DNA of 64,000 nt from Mesostigma viride. Lineage: Eukaryota > Streptophyta > Mesostigmatophyceae > Mesostigmatales > Mesostigmataceae. Location: positions 2,823,648-2,887,647 of the forward strand of contig RPFO01000167.1 of NCBI GenBank assembly GCA_009746045.1, in the 5' to 3' direction. Below, piece by piece: positions 44,312 to 56,300 of the stretch; the stretch's first letter is position 1; each line of letters begins with the position of its first letter. The notes below the pieces were generated by a model. The model saw only the letters and a list, made by a program, of their open reading frames with translations. It was not told the origin of the DNA and did no database searches. Made by a program: the position numbers and the translations under genes.

Positions 44312-44929
44312 GCGGGATGTGTGAGTCACGCTGTCGTGGCGACGTTGGCAGCACAGATGTGACTGGGAGAGGTCGTGCCGTACATCGTGGAGCTTTTCTA
44401 TTCAAGTGGACAGCGGAGGCAGCATGTATAAAAAAGAATCGAACAATGAAGGCATATTGTACGCTTGGTTAGTGATAGAAGAGCTCGTCTATATTCTCAC
44501 TTGGGATCTTGTGAACACTGAGGGCAGCACAGCTGGGGGAGAGCGGCGGAGACGGGTTATAAGCAGGTCGTCTTTGCATAATTTCATCGCGTGTAGGTGA
44601 ATACTGAAGGTGCATTTTCTTTCAGCATGGGTACTGGATTTCGTTGTCTCACTTTAAGGGAATGCCGTCACTTATCGGGGCAGCTGGTGAAGGCCCCGTG
44701 GATGATTCAACCCTTCTGTTATCAATGGGACAACTCTTTTTATGGTGCATGTGCAGATCCTTGCATTGTCAGATTTTCATGTGGTTTTCATCAAGAGACA
44801 GTCAAGGCATGCCTAACTTCAAAACCACACATGCTGAAGGGGCGTCTTTGAATGCCTTCGGTGTAGTGATTCACATTAATAAACCTCACGATAACAACTA
44901 TGGAGGAACAGTAGAGGATATTCAAATCA
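44312..44929. other. 3' flank of the LRR gene; nothing recognised
   Basis: Only short open frames (44406-44937) without recognisable domains, up to the first retroelement tail. Confidence 0.5.
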
Positions 44930-45175
44930 TTAATTAAGAACATATACCTCCGTGGCCGGGGAGGATATGTAACACATATCCCTGAGAAGGGGCATATGGT
45001 TTTCAATTAGTACATTCTAGGCGGCAACCTGCGCGCATGCATGTGCACAGGTGGTTGGTGTAAACTGCCACCTACTCGGGGTGCACAACTGAGGTGCGCC
45101 TGCACCACCATGTATTCGATCCAGCAGCTGTGCAAAGTTGCGGATCGACATGGGGTGGAAGATGATCATGGCTAG
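44930..45175 (-). repeat. Retroelement 3' end (family A-like)
   Basis: TTAATTAAGAACATATACCT then a CTCCG..GGGGAGGATATG end and the CCCTGAGAAGGGGCATATGG block shared with 35300-35400. The copy is 5'-truncated. Confidence 0.65.
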
Positions 45176-45184
45176 GCAATCAAA

Positions 45185-45560
45185 TTAAACTAAATTAAAT
45201 TATAACATTAAAATTATAACATGCCTCCGTTGGGAGATCTCATGTAACACATATTTCAGGATGGATGGGTGGAGTGGAGGAAGCCGCGTAATCGAACTAA
45301 CCTAACTCTAAGCTAGCTATTCTAGAAAAGCCTATCTACGCTACTCATCAAAACGACTCCTCCTCTTGGGGGGAGGCGGCTTGCCCACAGGGGCTGGCGT
45401 GTGAGCCTTGTTAATCTTCTGCCACCGCGTCTTGTCCTGCATGGCAGTCCAAAGAAGGGAGAGAGAGGGGATGCGGTGTTCAAACTGGGCTGAGACCACT
45501 AGGTCGGCCAGCAACATATCTGGGTGTAGTTCATGGCATGTTTGGCCCTACCCTTTTAGG
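45185..45560 (-). repeat. Truncated retroelement family B, copy 1
   Basis: AATTT tail, CTCCGTTGGGAGATC end, UTR, then (minus) the end of a coding frame at about 45440-45360 with the same GKPPPP..Lys/Arg end as its sister copies. Confidence 0.6.
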
Positions 45561-45574
45561 AATGAGATTATATG

Positions 45575-45865
45575 AAGAAATTATAACATGACTCCGCAAT
45601 TGGGAGATCATGTAGCACATATTAATTCCCTTGCTGGATGGATGGAGGTGGGCGAATTAAGCCGCGAAACCGAAGTAATCTAACTCTAATTAGCTAATCT
45701 AATCGCGCTAGAAAACCCTAACTATTCTACTCAGCAAAGCGCCCCTCCCTCTTGGGGGGGGGGGCTTGCCCACAGGGGCTGGCGTGTGAGCCTGGACAAT
45801 CGTCTTCCACCTCTTCTTGTTCTGCATAGCAGTCCGAGCAGGAGAGAGGGAGTGAATGCGATGTG
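45575..45865 (-). repeat. Truncated retroelement family B, copy 2
   Basis: Same order of tail, terminus, UTR and coding end (about 45840-45735) as the copies either side. Confidence 0.6.
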
Positions 45866-45989
45866 CATGCATGGTACGAACAGCCGTGCGTGCTTCGGCT
45901 AGCTAGGCAATGGCTTGGGCATATGACGGCGTCTCAGCAGAGAGTTGCTCTCTGCATGGGTATAGCATGGCTGATGACTCATAGCGGAT

Positions 45990-46375
45990 GCAGTAATTAA
46001 ATTAAATTAAATTAAATTATAACATGCCTCCGTTGGGAGATCATGTAGCACATATTCCTTGATGGGGGGTGGAATGGAGAGAGCCGCGTAATCGGACTAT
46101 CCTAACGCTAATCTATCTAGTCTAGAAAAATCCTAACTACCCTACTCATCAAAACGCCTCCTCCTCTTGGGGGGAGGTGGCTTGCCCACAGGGTCGGGCG
46201 TGTGAGCCTTGACAATCTTCTGCCACCGCTCTTGTTCTGCAGTAATGCTGCGCCCCCATGTTTCAGCCGAGAGCCCACAGATAGGCTTGTCCAAACACAC
46301 ATGCACATTTAGAGGCGCCGGTTTGGGAGAATATAAAGGCCTTTCCGGCTGGAGCCTGAGGGTTTTTAGGGGCAT
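45990..46375 (-). mobile_element. Truncated retroelement family B, best copy
   Basis: The minus frame 46375-46142 ends EQERWQKIVKAHTPDPVGKP then PPPKRRRRFDE and a stop. About 60 bases of UTR, the ATCTCCCAACGGAGGCATG terminus and an AATTT tail (46020-45990) follow. The parent protein is unknown; its basic end suggests nucleic-acid binding. Confidence 0.6.
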
Positions 46376-47755
46376 TCCCAGGGTTAACCCACCACAAGGT
46401 TATTCATATCATGTGCACTTGAATTAGCAAAAGACGGGTTAATGACGCACTGACAGCCGGGGCTAGTTAACATACACAAAGTTGATCTGCCAGTTAGATA
46501 CATTTCTGAATGAGTTTATACGAATCAAATACGCGGAAAAGATAACGGCAGGCTCGAGCTACCATGGTCCAGATTCTCCAGATTTCTGGCCTGCGCTGGT
46601 TGTCTCATCATTGATATGCACGCAGGGGCATTGAATTATAAATTTGATAAGCAGTGCTCGATGCGGGCCTATAGCAGTGATATACCCAGCCGCCGCCCTC
46701 CGGCACTTCGCTGGCTGCCAGCAGCCGAGACCCTACTGCCCCGGCCGGCGCCCGCCCCAGTTCACCAGCCCGGCTGCATCCGCTCCGGCCTGCCGTCGTC
46801 CAGGCCAGGCCAGGTCTGCCGCGGCTATATATCTTTGATATAGCCGCAGGGTGGGCGGCAGCGGCAGCGGGGTCGGGCGGGGGTGGTGGTCCCGAGAGCC
46901 CCCGATAGTTTCGTTGTGCCTGGGAGCTGAACCATTGAAAGCTCAAGGCGCGTTCACTAGGGGTGCCTGGGATGTCAGCCCTTTGCGTTTCCCGGCGTCC
47001 GCCGTCCGGTGAGACAGTCGAGAGACCGGCGCCATGCACCGCCTTGAGCTGGTTGGTGGCCGTGTGGCGATTGTTCTCCTACGGCTGCAAGTGTCTCCAC
47101 GTACCCCCTCCACGTGTGCGGCAGTATATATCAGTGAGTTGAGTAAGCCGCGCTCATGGTATATACATGGGTGTACCTGAGGTCCTCCCCGCAGCGGCAG
47201 GCCTCAGTGCAGTACTAAGCGCCAGGCTGCCGGGCGGCGAACACCCGGGCATGGCGCAGGTATAGCGCCAGGCGTGGGGTCGCTAGCTCAGGGAGAAGTT
47301 GAGAGCCAAGATCCACGGATCGCATGAACATTTCGTAGGGTGCATGGCATGAGGTCCAGGCCGAGTTTGGCATCGGAGGTTCATCAACGATCGATCAGGC
47401 CGGTGCATGCATCAAAGGTCGCGCAGCCACGAAGGCAGACCTGATTCAGCGTCGCGGCTCTTCTCCTCCTTGGACCTCTTCTCCCGGCTGCCCGCGGACT
47501 GGGCGTAGGCAGGTCGATCCAAACAGGGCGGGGGCGTGGGCGGCGGCGCTCGGGGGCCTAGCTGAAGACGTAGGCGCAAGCTAGGTTGCCGTGACCATGC
47601 GGTGATCAGATGCGACACTTGGGGTGGTCAGCGTACGGGCATCGATGACTGAGAACGCCATCACTTGCACGCACCAGTATGTAGTCCAAGCAAACACACC
47701 GCCGGCGGGGGAGTACTGAGCCAGCCGCCCTGCGCGCGGGGCCCTAGCAAAGGTC
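46376..47755. other. No gene supported; repeat fragments
   Basis: A segment near 46550-46605 (CAGGCTCGAGCTACCATGGT then CCAGATTTCTGGCCTGCGC) recurs at 36940-37000, 49888-49910 and 54265-54330, so it belongs to an unrecognised dispersed repeat. The rest is GC-rich without a convincing frame. Confidence 0.5.
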
Positions 47756-47756
47756 A

Positions 47757-48110
47757 CTAGCGCATCAGGCGGCTTAAAGCAAGCAGCGTATTGACAGCTG
47801 TCAAGTCACCCTCAGTGAGTAGTTGCTCGAGGAGGGGGGTGTTGGCATTGCTACTATCGGTTAGTAGGCGCGGCACGTACACATGCAGCCCCCGAAGCCC
47901 ACGGACAGGGTCGAATTGGCATCCACAAAGATGGCAACGATGTATCAATTGACCTGGGCTCTATCGCTCTTGAGGTCGAGCAAATGGTTGAAAAATGCTT
48001 CGCGGTCTTCGACAGGGTGCCCAGTGTGTGGGGCATAGCCGACAATGACCGAAAGCAAAATGGGGGTCCGTCCTTCAAGGAAGCGAAAAGTGCTCCGAAA
48101 GATCCAATTA
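47757..48110 (-). pseudogene. LINE endonuclease (APE) domain fragment
   Basis: Minus frame SVIVGYAPHTGHPVEDREAF then FNHLLDLKSDRAQVN, followed in a shifted frame by YIVAIFVDANSTLSVGF. This recalls the region before and at the GDFN block of APE-type endonucleases in non-LTR ORF2. The catalytic residues are degraded. Confidence 0.5.
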
Positions 48111-48123
48111 GAGCAAATTAAGT

Positions 48124-48643
48124 TTGTGGTACACGAGTTGGGCGGCAGCGGTGGAGGAGCACAACAAGCCCCCCCCCCCCCTTGACCCGGCGCATGCGCC
48201 GGGCCGCACAGCAGTTGCAATTGGAGTGCAAGCTACTAGGGGGACACGCGCTGAATGGGGCCCTCAAAGGAGCGGCGGTGTTCTTGAACACCGAGCACGT
48301 ACATCAATACCATATAGGCGGCAGTAGTGGATCGACCAGCTCGTTAATTGGCCCACGGGGGGGCATTCCCCCGGGTCAGGGGGCGGACATTGTAGGTAGT
48401 AGCAATGCGCAGCGAGTGGTGCCGGCGTTGACCCGGCCAGCAAGGGGCGCCGCCGAGGACCCGCGGTATCGGCAGGGGGTTGGGGAGAGGCTGGCGGGGT
48501 GTGTGCAGCATGAGATAAGATATCTAGTACTTTTCAACGCGCATATGGCACCCTCCGAGCGAGCGGCGCGACTTGCTCGCCTGGTCTCGGGGTCAAAGAA
48601 TGCATACCGGGAGTGCCGGGTAGGTGGGAGTGCCGGGTGGTAA
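48124..48643 (+). other. Unrecognised open frame, possibly retroelement-derived
   Basis: A plus frame of about 153 codons (from 48182) with RRMRRAAQQLQLECKLLGGH and later APSERAARLARLVSGSKNAY. It lies back-to-back with the LINE fragment and 300 bases before a retroelement tail, so it is probably mobile-element sequence. Function unknown. Confidence 0.3.
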
Positions 48644-48899
48644 AAGCCAGCAGGCGTTCCTTGTTGCGAAGACCAGCCATAGCCTTAGCCTAGTCCTAGT
48701 ACAGCCATGCTACGCCCTGGCTATGTTCAGATTACTTGCCCACGCTCCTTGCTATGATATGCTCACATGGGTCTTATTGCACCCACAGTTTGCCGGATCG
48801 TTAGCCTGTCCTTTTAGCTAGCCGCGCCCGATTGCAGCTGTGGCATGCCTTTGGCATGAAGGAGACTGGGGGTCTCTGCCCTTTCTCCTGTAGTGCACA

Positions 48900-48976
48900 C
48901 ACAGGGATTAAAAGCACTTCGGTGCTCCGTGACTCCCCAACGGGAGCACGAGTTTAATTAATTAATTAATTAATTG
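48900..48976 (+). repeat. Retroelement 3' end with (AATT)n tail
   Basis: GGTGCTCCGTGACTCCCCAA, CGGGAGCACGAG and then AATT units. Same terminus as 25325-25366. Confidence 0.75.
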
Positions 48977-49209
48977 TTGCGAAGTTGCATGTCAATAAAG
49001 GTCGCGGCTTCGACTCCGTTGCGTCGTCCATGAGATAGGGCTATCCAAGACACGCTCGCTGCATCGGACGACGGGTGTGGGGGTAGCTAACCCCCCGGTA
49101 GCTGCTCGCGGTGTAGGGGGCGAGGAGGGCCTGCTCCCTACCTCGCCGCGTGTCCCAGCCCTCGCCGTGGGGACCTCCCGCGAGGTAACCTCTAGGTGGC
49201 GGACGGTGT

Positions 49210-49667
49210 CAATTGTTACACTGTCCTCTAGGAGGAAGTTGCTGCATGATGAGTTCGATCCTTCTCAACCCTGAAGCGTAGGCCCAACCCCGTCTCCCGG
49301 GGGATGGCCTCCACAATATTGCGGAGGATAATGGTGCGGTTGCGCCACTCTTTGGTGTCCAGGGCGGCAAAGGTCTGCACGTCACATGAGACCGACTGGG
49401 TGGTGGTATTTGCGATGTCCTGAATGGCATTGCTAGCCATATTTGGCTATGATCAAACATCATAATATAATGTCCTTTTCAACCACCAGCATCATTTTTC
49501 CGCCTCTCGCTAGCCTGATTAGGCAAATTTCTATGGAACTCACGCCGCCATAGCCACCTCCGCACGAGGTGTGTGCGTTGTGCAGCACAATTTCACAGTC
49601 AGGGGGTACCGTCGGTGCCGCCGCGAATTTTTCGGCGCGAAAAAATTCGGGTGTGTCCCGTCCCCTT
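49210..49667 (-). mobile_element. End of a further TTAA-family element
   Basis: The terminus at about 49667 (GGGGACGGGACACACCCGAA read inward) has the subterminal palindrome-like GAATTTTTCGGCGCG and a GGTACCG block, as in the elements at 1501, 26246 and 33452. The flank is TTTA, not TTAA. A minus frame at 49440-49228 (MASNAIQDIANTTTQSVSCD) is unrecognised. The other end was not found. Confidence 0.55.
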
Positions 49668-50206
49668 TATTTTTTGTATCACAACACAGGCCGTTTATCA
49701 ATAATCGACTTCAAATTCGTCAATGGAACAAACACCATTATACAAGCCATCCTGCTCCCCACAGCTCACAATGGCCACGTACAGACAGCGCCCTCCTTAG
49801 GTGCCTCCATCACAACACACCCGGGAAGAGCCAGCATTTCTACCTGCAAAATAAAATGGGACCCAGCGCTCTAGACACGCAATCACGTATATAGATTTCT
49901 GGCCTGTGCTGGATGTCTCTTTGACATAAGTTACGCGAGATGCGTGGTGCGCATGGTGTGCATGTCGACCTGCAACATTATCCCTTATTAAACGTCCTAT
50001 AGATATCCTGGTGCGAATTCCACGTAAACAATGCTGGCCTTCCCAGCCACACAGTGCCCACTCCATGCACGCGCGCACGCTCCAAACGGTTACCCAGCAG
50101 GGCGATTGCTGAGCTGCATACATGCGTCCACACAAGGTCAAGCCCGCTGCGTAGATGGCACCCATCCTGGTACCACCAAGGCCAAGCGCCGCCCCCCCTT
50201 GCCCCT

Positions 50207-50378
50207 CTACGGGTAAATCCCGCTGCTGGCGTACGTGGCGGCGATCTTGCGGATGACGATGATGAGCGCAGCCGTGCGGTAGTTGACGCTCATCTCCTTA
50301 GCGCACTTCTGCACGCGCTGGAGCGCCTCCACCATCGTCTCCTCGAGCCCCGAGCGGACATAATCCAGCTCGCGCGCG
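50207..50378 (-). CDS. GDH: GDH last exon
   Basis: Acceptor cacactgcag. The first base completes a Gly codon, then [40 protein letters not shown] and an end YASSGIYP. It matches the C-terminal helices of hexameric dehydrogenases. Confidence 0.92.
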
Positions 50379-53300
50379 CTGCAGTGTGGATCAGGCATAC
50401 GAGAGCAAACCGGGAAACATGCAAGCAAGCAAGCAAGCAAGCGGATGCTTGATGTGCAAGAAAAAAACACAATAAAAAAAACACAAGAATAAAACACCTG
50501 TAGGACGAACAACCCCCTTCATGAGCCGCTCGCGCACTTCCTTGTTGAACAGACTTGCTATATCCATAGTAATGAGGCTCATGATAGTAGCTAGGGAACC
50601 CGTATATTTGGCTCACCCCTTGACAAGCCGCTTGCGCGCCTGTTAAATAGACTTACTATATCAATCTTTTTAAAAAAGCTACCGGCTAGGGAACTTGAAT
50701 ACTTGGCTCACCCCTTGACAAGCCGCTTGCGCACATTCTTGTTGAACAGTCTTGCTATATCAACAATCAATAGTAATGATAATAGCTAGGAAACTTGAAT
50801 ATTTGGCTCACCCCTTGACGAGCCGCTTGCGCACTTCCTTGTCAAACTTGGAGCCAATCTTGTCTTCGATTGCGTCGCACATGAACTGTTTCAGAGACAA
50901 AGGATTAAGTATGTATTTGAGAGGAGGAATGCAGATAGAATAGCGGTAAGAGCGGTGGTATTTGAGAGGAGGAATGCAGATAGAATAGCGGTAAGAGCGG
51001 TGGTATTTGAGAGGAGGAATGCAGATAGAATAGCGGTAAGAGCGGTGGTATTTGAGAGGAGGAATGCAGATAGAATAGCGGTAAGAGCGGTGGTATTTGA
51101 GAGGAGGAATGCAGATAGAATAGCGGTAAGAGCGGTGGTATTTGAGAGGAGGAATGCAGACAGAATAGCGGTAAGAGCGGTGGTATTTGAGAGGAGGAAT
51201 GCAGATAGAATAGCGGTAAGAGCGGTGGTATTTGAGAGGAGGAATGCAGATAGAATAGCGGTAAGAGCGGTGGTATTTGAGAGGAGGAATGCAGACAGAA
51301 TAGCGGTAAGAGCGGTGGTATTTGAGAGGAGGAATGCAGATAGAACAGCGGTAAGAGCGGTGGTATTTGAGAGGAGGAATGCAGATAGAATAGCGGTAAG
51401 AGCGGTGGTAGGAAGCAAACTGTGCTCTTTTCTCAAACATAACTCGCACAGAAACTGTATGAGAGACATGGCGAAAAAATCAATCGATCAATCAATATAA
51501 AAAACCATGGATACTCAGGGGTACATCACGCGGTAGCCCACCGGATTGTTCGGAGGGAGTCTTTTCTCGATTTTTTATTATTGAGTTGCACAGGAGCTGT
51601 GTCCAAAAAATAGTCGGAATGCATAAGTATAGTTTGTAATGGCTTTATGGGTAATCGAAAAAGGAGGAAGCTTTGCACTTTGATCACGTGTCATAGGGAC
51701 TAGGGCTTCGCAAGGCACGACGCATGGCTGCCCATTCATAAAGAACTACATCACAACAGTAATTCCTTATCGTGTGATCGTATCGCGTGGGTACCGATAG
51801 CGGAACTAGGGACTCGCAAAGCTCCCCCGTCTATCCAAGAACTATCCCAAGTCCTGAATGTGGCAAATAATGATAGAAATCCTGGTGGCCATGAGGTACA
51901 CGAACAGAGGCACATCAAGCGGCGACTCGTCGAGTGTCAGAGACGGTGTGCGCAGATAGGTAAGGGACAGAGGTACGGGGAGTAAGGAATTTATTAATAA
52001 ATTATTATACTCACATACAGCAGCATTATTTCATTCATCATTTGATAGATCCAGGGTTTCAAAAAAGGTAAGGTTCTTATTGACTATGCTATCGTAAGGC
52101 ACCGTGCTCTCCTGTTCACCCAAATTGCGATTACTGTTTAATAACAACGTCAGCATATACAAACACTATCACCGCAAATAATAAACCCACAAATAATCAT
52201 AAAACCACAAAAAATTGTACCAACAAAACCAATGGAAAGGTGTTCTCCTTCTTGTGCTCGATCATCGTGCCGTTCATGCGGCCATGCCTATTCAAATAAC
52301 AATAGCTAGCATGTATTGATTCGTGCGGCCATGCCTATTCAAATAACAATAGCTAGTATGTATTGATTCGTGCGGCCATGCCTATTCAAATAACAATAGC
52401 TAGTATGTATTGATTCATGCGGCCATGCCTATTCAAATAACAATAGCTAGTATGTATTGATTCATGCGGCCATGCCTATTCAAATAACAATAGCTAGTAT
52501 GTATTGATTCGTGCGGCCATGCCTACTCAAATAACATTAGCTAGTATGTATTGATTCGTGCGGCCATGCCTATTCAAATAACAATAGCTAGTATGTATTG
52601 ATTCGTGACAAATGGTTCATCTTACGGTCTGGATTCGCTGTTTTGCGGCAAAGGGAGCGGCGGGCGAGCTGGTGGCGCTACTTCATGGCGGCCTTGAGAG
52701 TATGCTCATGGCGGAGACCAATGCGGGCCATCGGACAACCCCTTGGGGGACAAGTAACCGCGTGGAGTACTACTGGGACCTTAGAATCACTGCAGCTTAC
52801 TTTGCTGGTAGTACACCATAGACAATGTGGTACACACGAGAGATTTCTAGCACAAAGTGGTTACGTGTAGTTCACCTAGCGCGGGGCACTTTGGCGCCAC
52901 GCCTGCAGGGCCTGCACTTGCATCCGCACCCATGCACATGCAAGGCAGCTATTATATTGAGGTAGCCATGGCGGCGTAGCCTCTCATTGGTTTTCTCAAC
53001 GGATTCTCCATAGAATTGAGTCGACTAAAAGTTCGGGGACAAAAATACGTTTATCGCGGTCAATACCACAGCATCGTTTGATTTCGGGAGAGCTAGCACA
53101 GGATCCGAAGAGATTGCGGCAGAAGAGATTCCACAAGGCTGTAGAGCAAATGTCGCGAGCGAAACGGCATGGCTTAGCCATGACAAGAACGATGATTCAA
53201 TTGCGCAGGAAATCGCCGGCAGCTTGAGGCCGAATTACAGGGCTCGTGTTCAGGCTACCTCCAAGAGCAAGCTAGATGAATCGGGGCGCTATCTGCTCTT

Positions 53301-56300
53301 GCGTGGACAGGAAATTCCGGAATACGAGAAGTGATGCAGCATTTGGAAAAGGGGTAGCGATATCGATAGACAAACGACTTGCCCAACTATAAAGTAGAAA
53401 GGACATCGGAGAAGATCATCGGGGTGACCGAGGGCGAGATCTATTCATCTGGGGATGAGAAGGGCTCGAGCAGACATCATTGAGCCTGAAACCTTTCCGC
53501 TGCCTCCCGATCCCACCAACTTGGTGGGGTTCAGGGCATCGGCGGCGGCCATTGCCGTGGCAATGCGGCCAAAATTGGCGCGCAGTTTGGGGGCAAGGGG
53601 GGAGGGGTCAGCGGAGGGTCTGGCATGGGTGGTGCAGACTTCAGAGTTTCCGTCCGGGGAGGGGGCCGGCAGAGGTGGTGCCGCCAGTGATTTAAAATGG
53701 CGCGGGTCAGGTGGGAAAGGAGGGGAAGGGGGATCCTGTGCATTGGGGGACTGCCCAGAGGTGAGATCCCTTCCACATGGGGCCCGAAATGATGGCGATA
53801 ATAGAGGCCCTGATGGGGTAAATGCAAGGGGTGATGGGCGGCGGTGGGGGTGTTGACACGGCTGGGACAGGGGGGATGGGTGGCCCCACCCTGGGCACAA
53901 CGGCGCGGGTGACCGTAGGACTCACTCCATACCTCCGGCCAGAACCTGCTACCTGGCGGAGCGTGGGGCAGCTGACCGTGGAGTCGGGAGAATAAAGGCA
54001 GAGCCAACGGTGGGCGGAGGGCACCTGCAGCGCCCCCCGCCTTTGGGTGCAGGGGTTGGAGGCGTGGTGGGGCCCAGCGGAGGCGGAGCTGGGGGACATG
54101 GCCCCAGCGCACCCGCCCCACGCATCAGCGCATCGGACAGAGCAGGAAGTGCCTCTCCTGTGGCCACCGTCGCTGCCGATCATCAGCAGCTCCTCCAGCG
54201 AGGCCGAGGGATCGGACAGCAACATCACCCTTGCGCACGTGCCATTTTTGTGGGGGTAGACCCATGGACAGGCTCGAGCTGCCATGGTCATGGTCCTGAT
54301 TCTCCAGGTTTCTGACCAGTGCCGGCCACGCGCGCCGAAGGGTAGTGCTCACGTACCGAAAGGAGGAGCATTAACTAAGACGCGAGGGGCCGGTGACGCT
54401 CCCAGCTCGTGCGGAGGCTGTCCCGTGGAAGGTGCAGGCGACCAAGTTTGGGGAGCGGACGATTCCCTACAACCTGCAGGAGGGCCAGGGCGGGCGCCAC
54501 GGCAGTGTGCGGGCGTTCCTGGGGGCAGCGAAACCCCTGGGCACCAAGGCCCAGGGACCCCGCAGCTGGACGAGCAAGGAGCCCATCGACATTGCAGTCA
54601 ACGTGTGCTCCCTTGTCGAAGCCGCGGTCAGGGAGCTGGGACGGGAGGTGGTCCTGGACGAGAAGGGGGTAGTGTCCTATCTATCACGAAACAAGACTAC
54701 TATACAACGTGTACGACCTGGCCTGGATGGAGTATGCGAGAAGCATCGTGGAGGCCCTGCTGATGCTAGAGAACGAGTGGGGGCCCGGGGGGTGGAACGG
54801 CGAAGCGGCGTACTTGCTGCCGGTGGTGGAGGGCGGCAGCAAGCGGCCGGCGGTGTACCACAAGTCGATGAAGGAGGCCAAATGGGACCGGGAGGCACGG
54901 GCTGGCGTGGGCGGCCAGGGCAAGTCGCAGCGAGGGGGCGCCGCCAAGAAGCAGTGAGAAGGCGCGCTTTGTATCCCCTGCCGAGGGTGGCTGTCGTGCC
55001 GAGGGCGGCTGCCGAGGGTGAGCGCGCACGCCTATGATCCCGGCGTAGGTTGCCCACACCAGCTCGTGCCTCCCGGTCCCGCTCGTTCTCTGGCAGCAGC
55101 AGGGCCTCCGCGATGCGCCCCGCATACTCCATACAGGCCAAGTCATACACTGCTATTTTGTTTCGTTAGATAGGATTCCCCCTTCTCGTGCTCGCTCATA
55201 ATGCCGTTCATGTGGCCATGCCTATTAAATAACAACTAGTATGTAATGTTTAATAATAAATAGGACGTACCCCCTTCTCGTGCTCGCTCATCTTGCGGTT
55301 CATGCGGCCGAAGCGCACTTGCTGCAGGTTCTTCAGCCACTCAAAGTAGGAGACAGTGACACCACCCTGAAGGGATATCCAGGGGGGGGGGGGAGGGATG
55401 GTAGGGATCAAGATGAGTGGCAAGACATGCAATAATCGTTTCCATTCCATCAGCGATGGCCTTCCAGAATGCCCCACCAACAATGCCCGACCAGCATATT
55501 ATACAAAGACCAAACGCTCTCCGCGTTGACGAGCATGTCATGCAGCCGAACAACTCAATGTGGAACTGGAAAACCAATTATGGCAAGTATATAATATCCA
55601 CTGCTCCTCACCGCGTTGACGAGCATATCGGGCAGCAGAACGATGCCGCGCGACTCGAGCAGTGCCGCCGCGGGTGCCGTCACGGGCCCGTTGGCCGCCT
55701 CAGCGATGATCTTGGCCTGCACATGTACCATGCACGGCGCATGCGATTGTCAGGCAGGGCACATGCACCATAGCACATGCCATTGTCAGGCAGGGCACCT
55801 GCACCATACATATGCCATGGTCAGGTAGGGCACATGCACCGTACATGGCACATTCCATGGTCAGGTAGGGCACATGCACCGTACATGGCACATGCCATTG
55901 TCAGGTAGGGCGCAACCAAGAGAGCCCGGCGATAAAAAACAGGCGATGATCTTGGCCTGCACACGTCTCATACATGGCACAGCCGCACAGGATTCTTAGA
56001 CATGAGGCCAGGACCTTGGCTGCACGCACACGTACAACCAATCGGGGTATACAACTACAGTTGACGTAGTAGGAGTGTGTGTTGAAAGTCGCGCATCCAA
56101 GGGACGGAACGGTGTCAGGAAAAAATGGCGCGCCGCCAAGAGTGCGCCCCCGACAGCGACAACTGATAATCCAATCAATCCACACAACCATTTCCGGTGA
56201 GTGCCGTGCGGAGATGCATGTCCCATCCGGCGGTCGCTCCACTTTGTATCGCACTAAAAAAGAAAAAAGGCAACAGACAGAGGATAAATGGCGGAAGGGA

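Noticed and set aside
42113-44405. Minus-strand frames of 150-280 codons over the LRR gene
   Set aside because: GC-rich shadow frames. The plus frame has clear LRR periodicity.
50808-51500. Repeat protein on either strand ([15 protein letters not shown] or [14 protein letters not shown])
   Set aside because: The 45-bp unit is divisible by three and has no stop in several frames; it lies in a GDH intron next to a real exon.
52260-52608. CRISPR-like array of regularly spaced repeats
   Set aside because: The units are continuous tandem repeats without unique spacers, in a eukaryotic intron.
53445-54352. Several minus frames of 150-196 codons
   Set aside because: Pro/Ala-rich shadows of the G-rich plus-strand element. 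No motif.
55062-55170. An extra GDH exon on the minus strand ([15 protein letters not shown])
   Set aside because: Wrong phase after the exon ending at 55271, no counterpart in GDH, and a matching plus-strand copy at 54709 shows it belongs to the inserted element.
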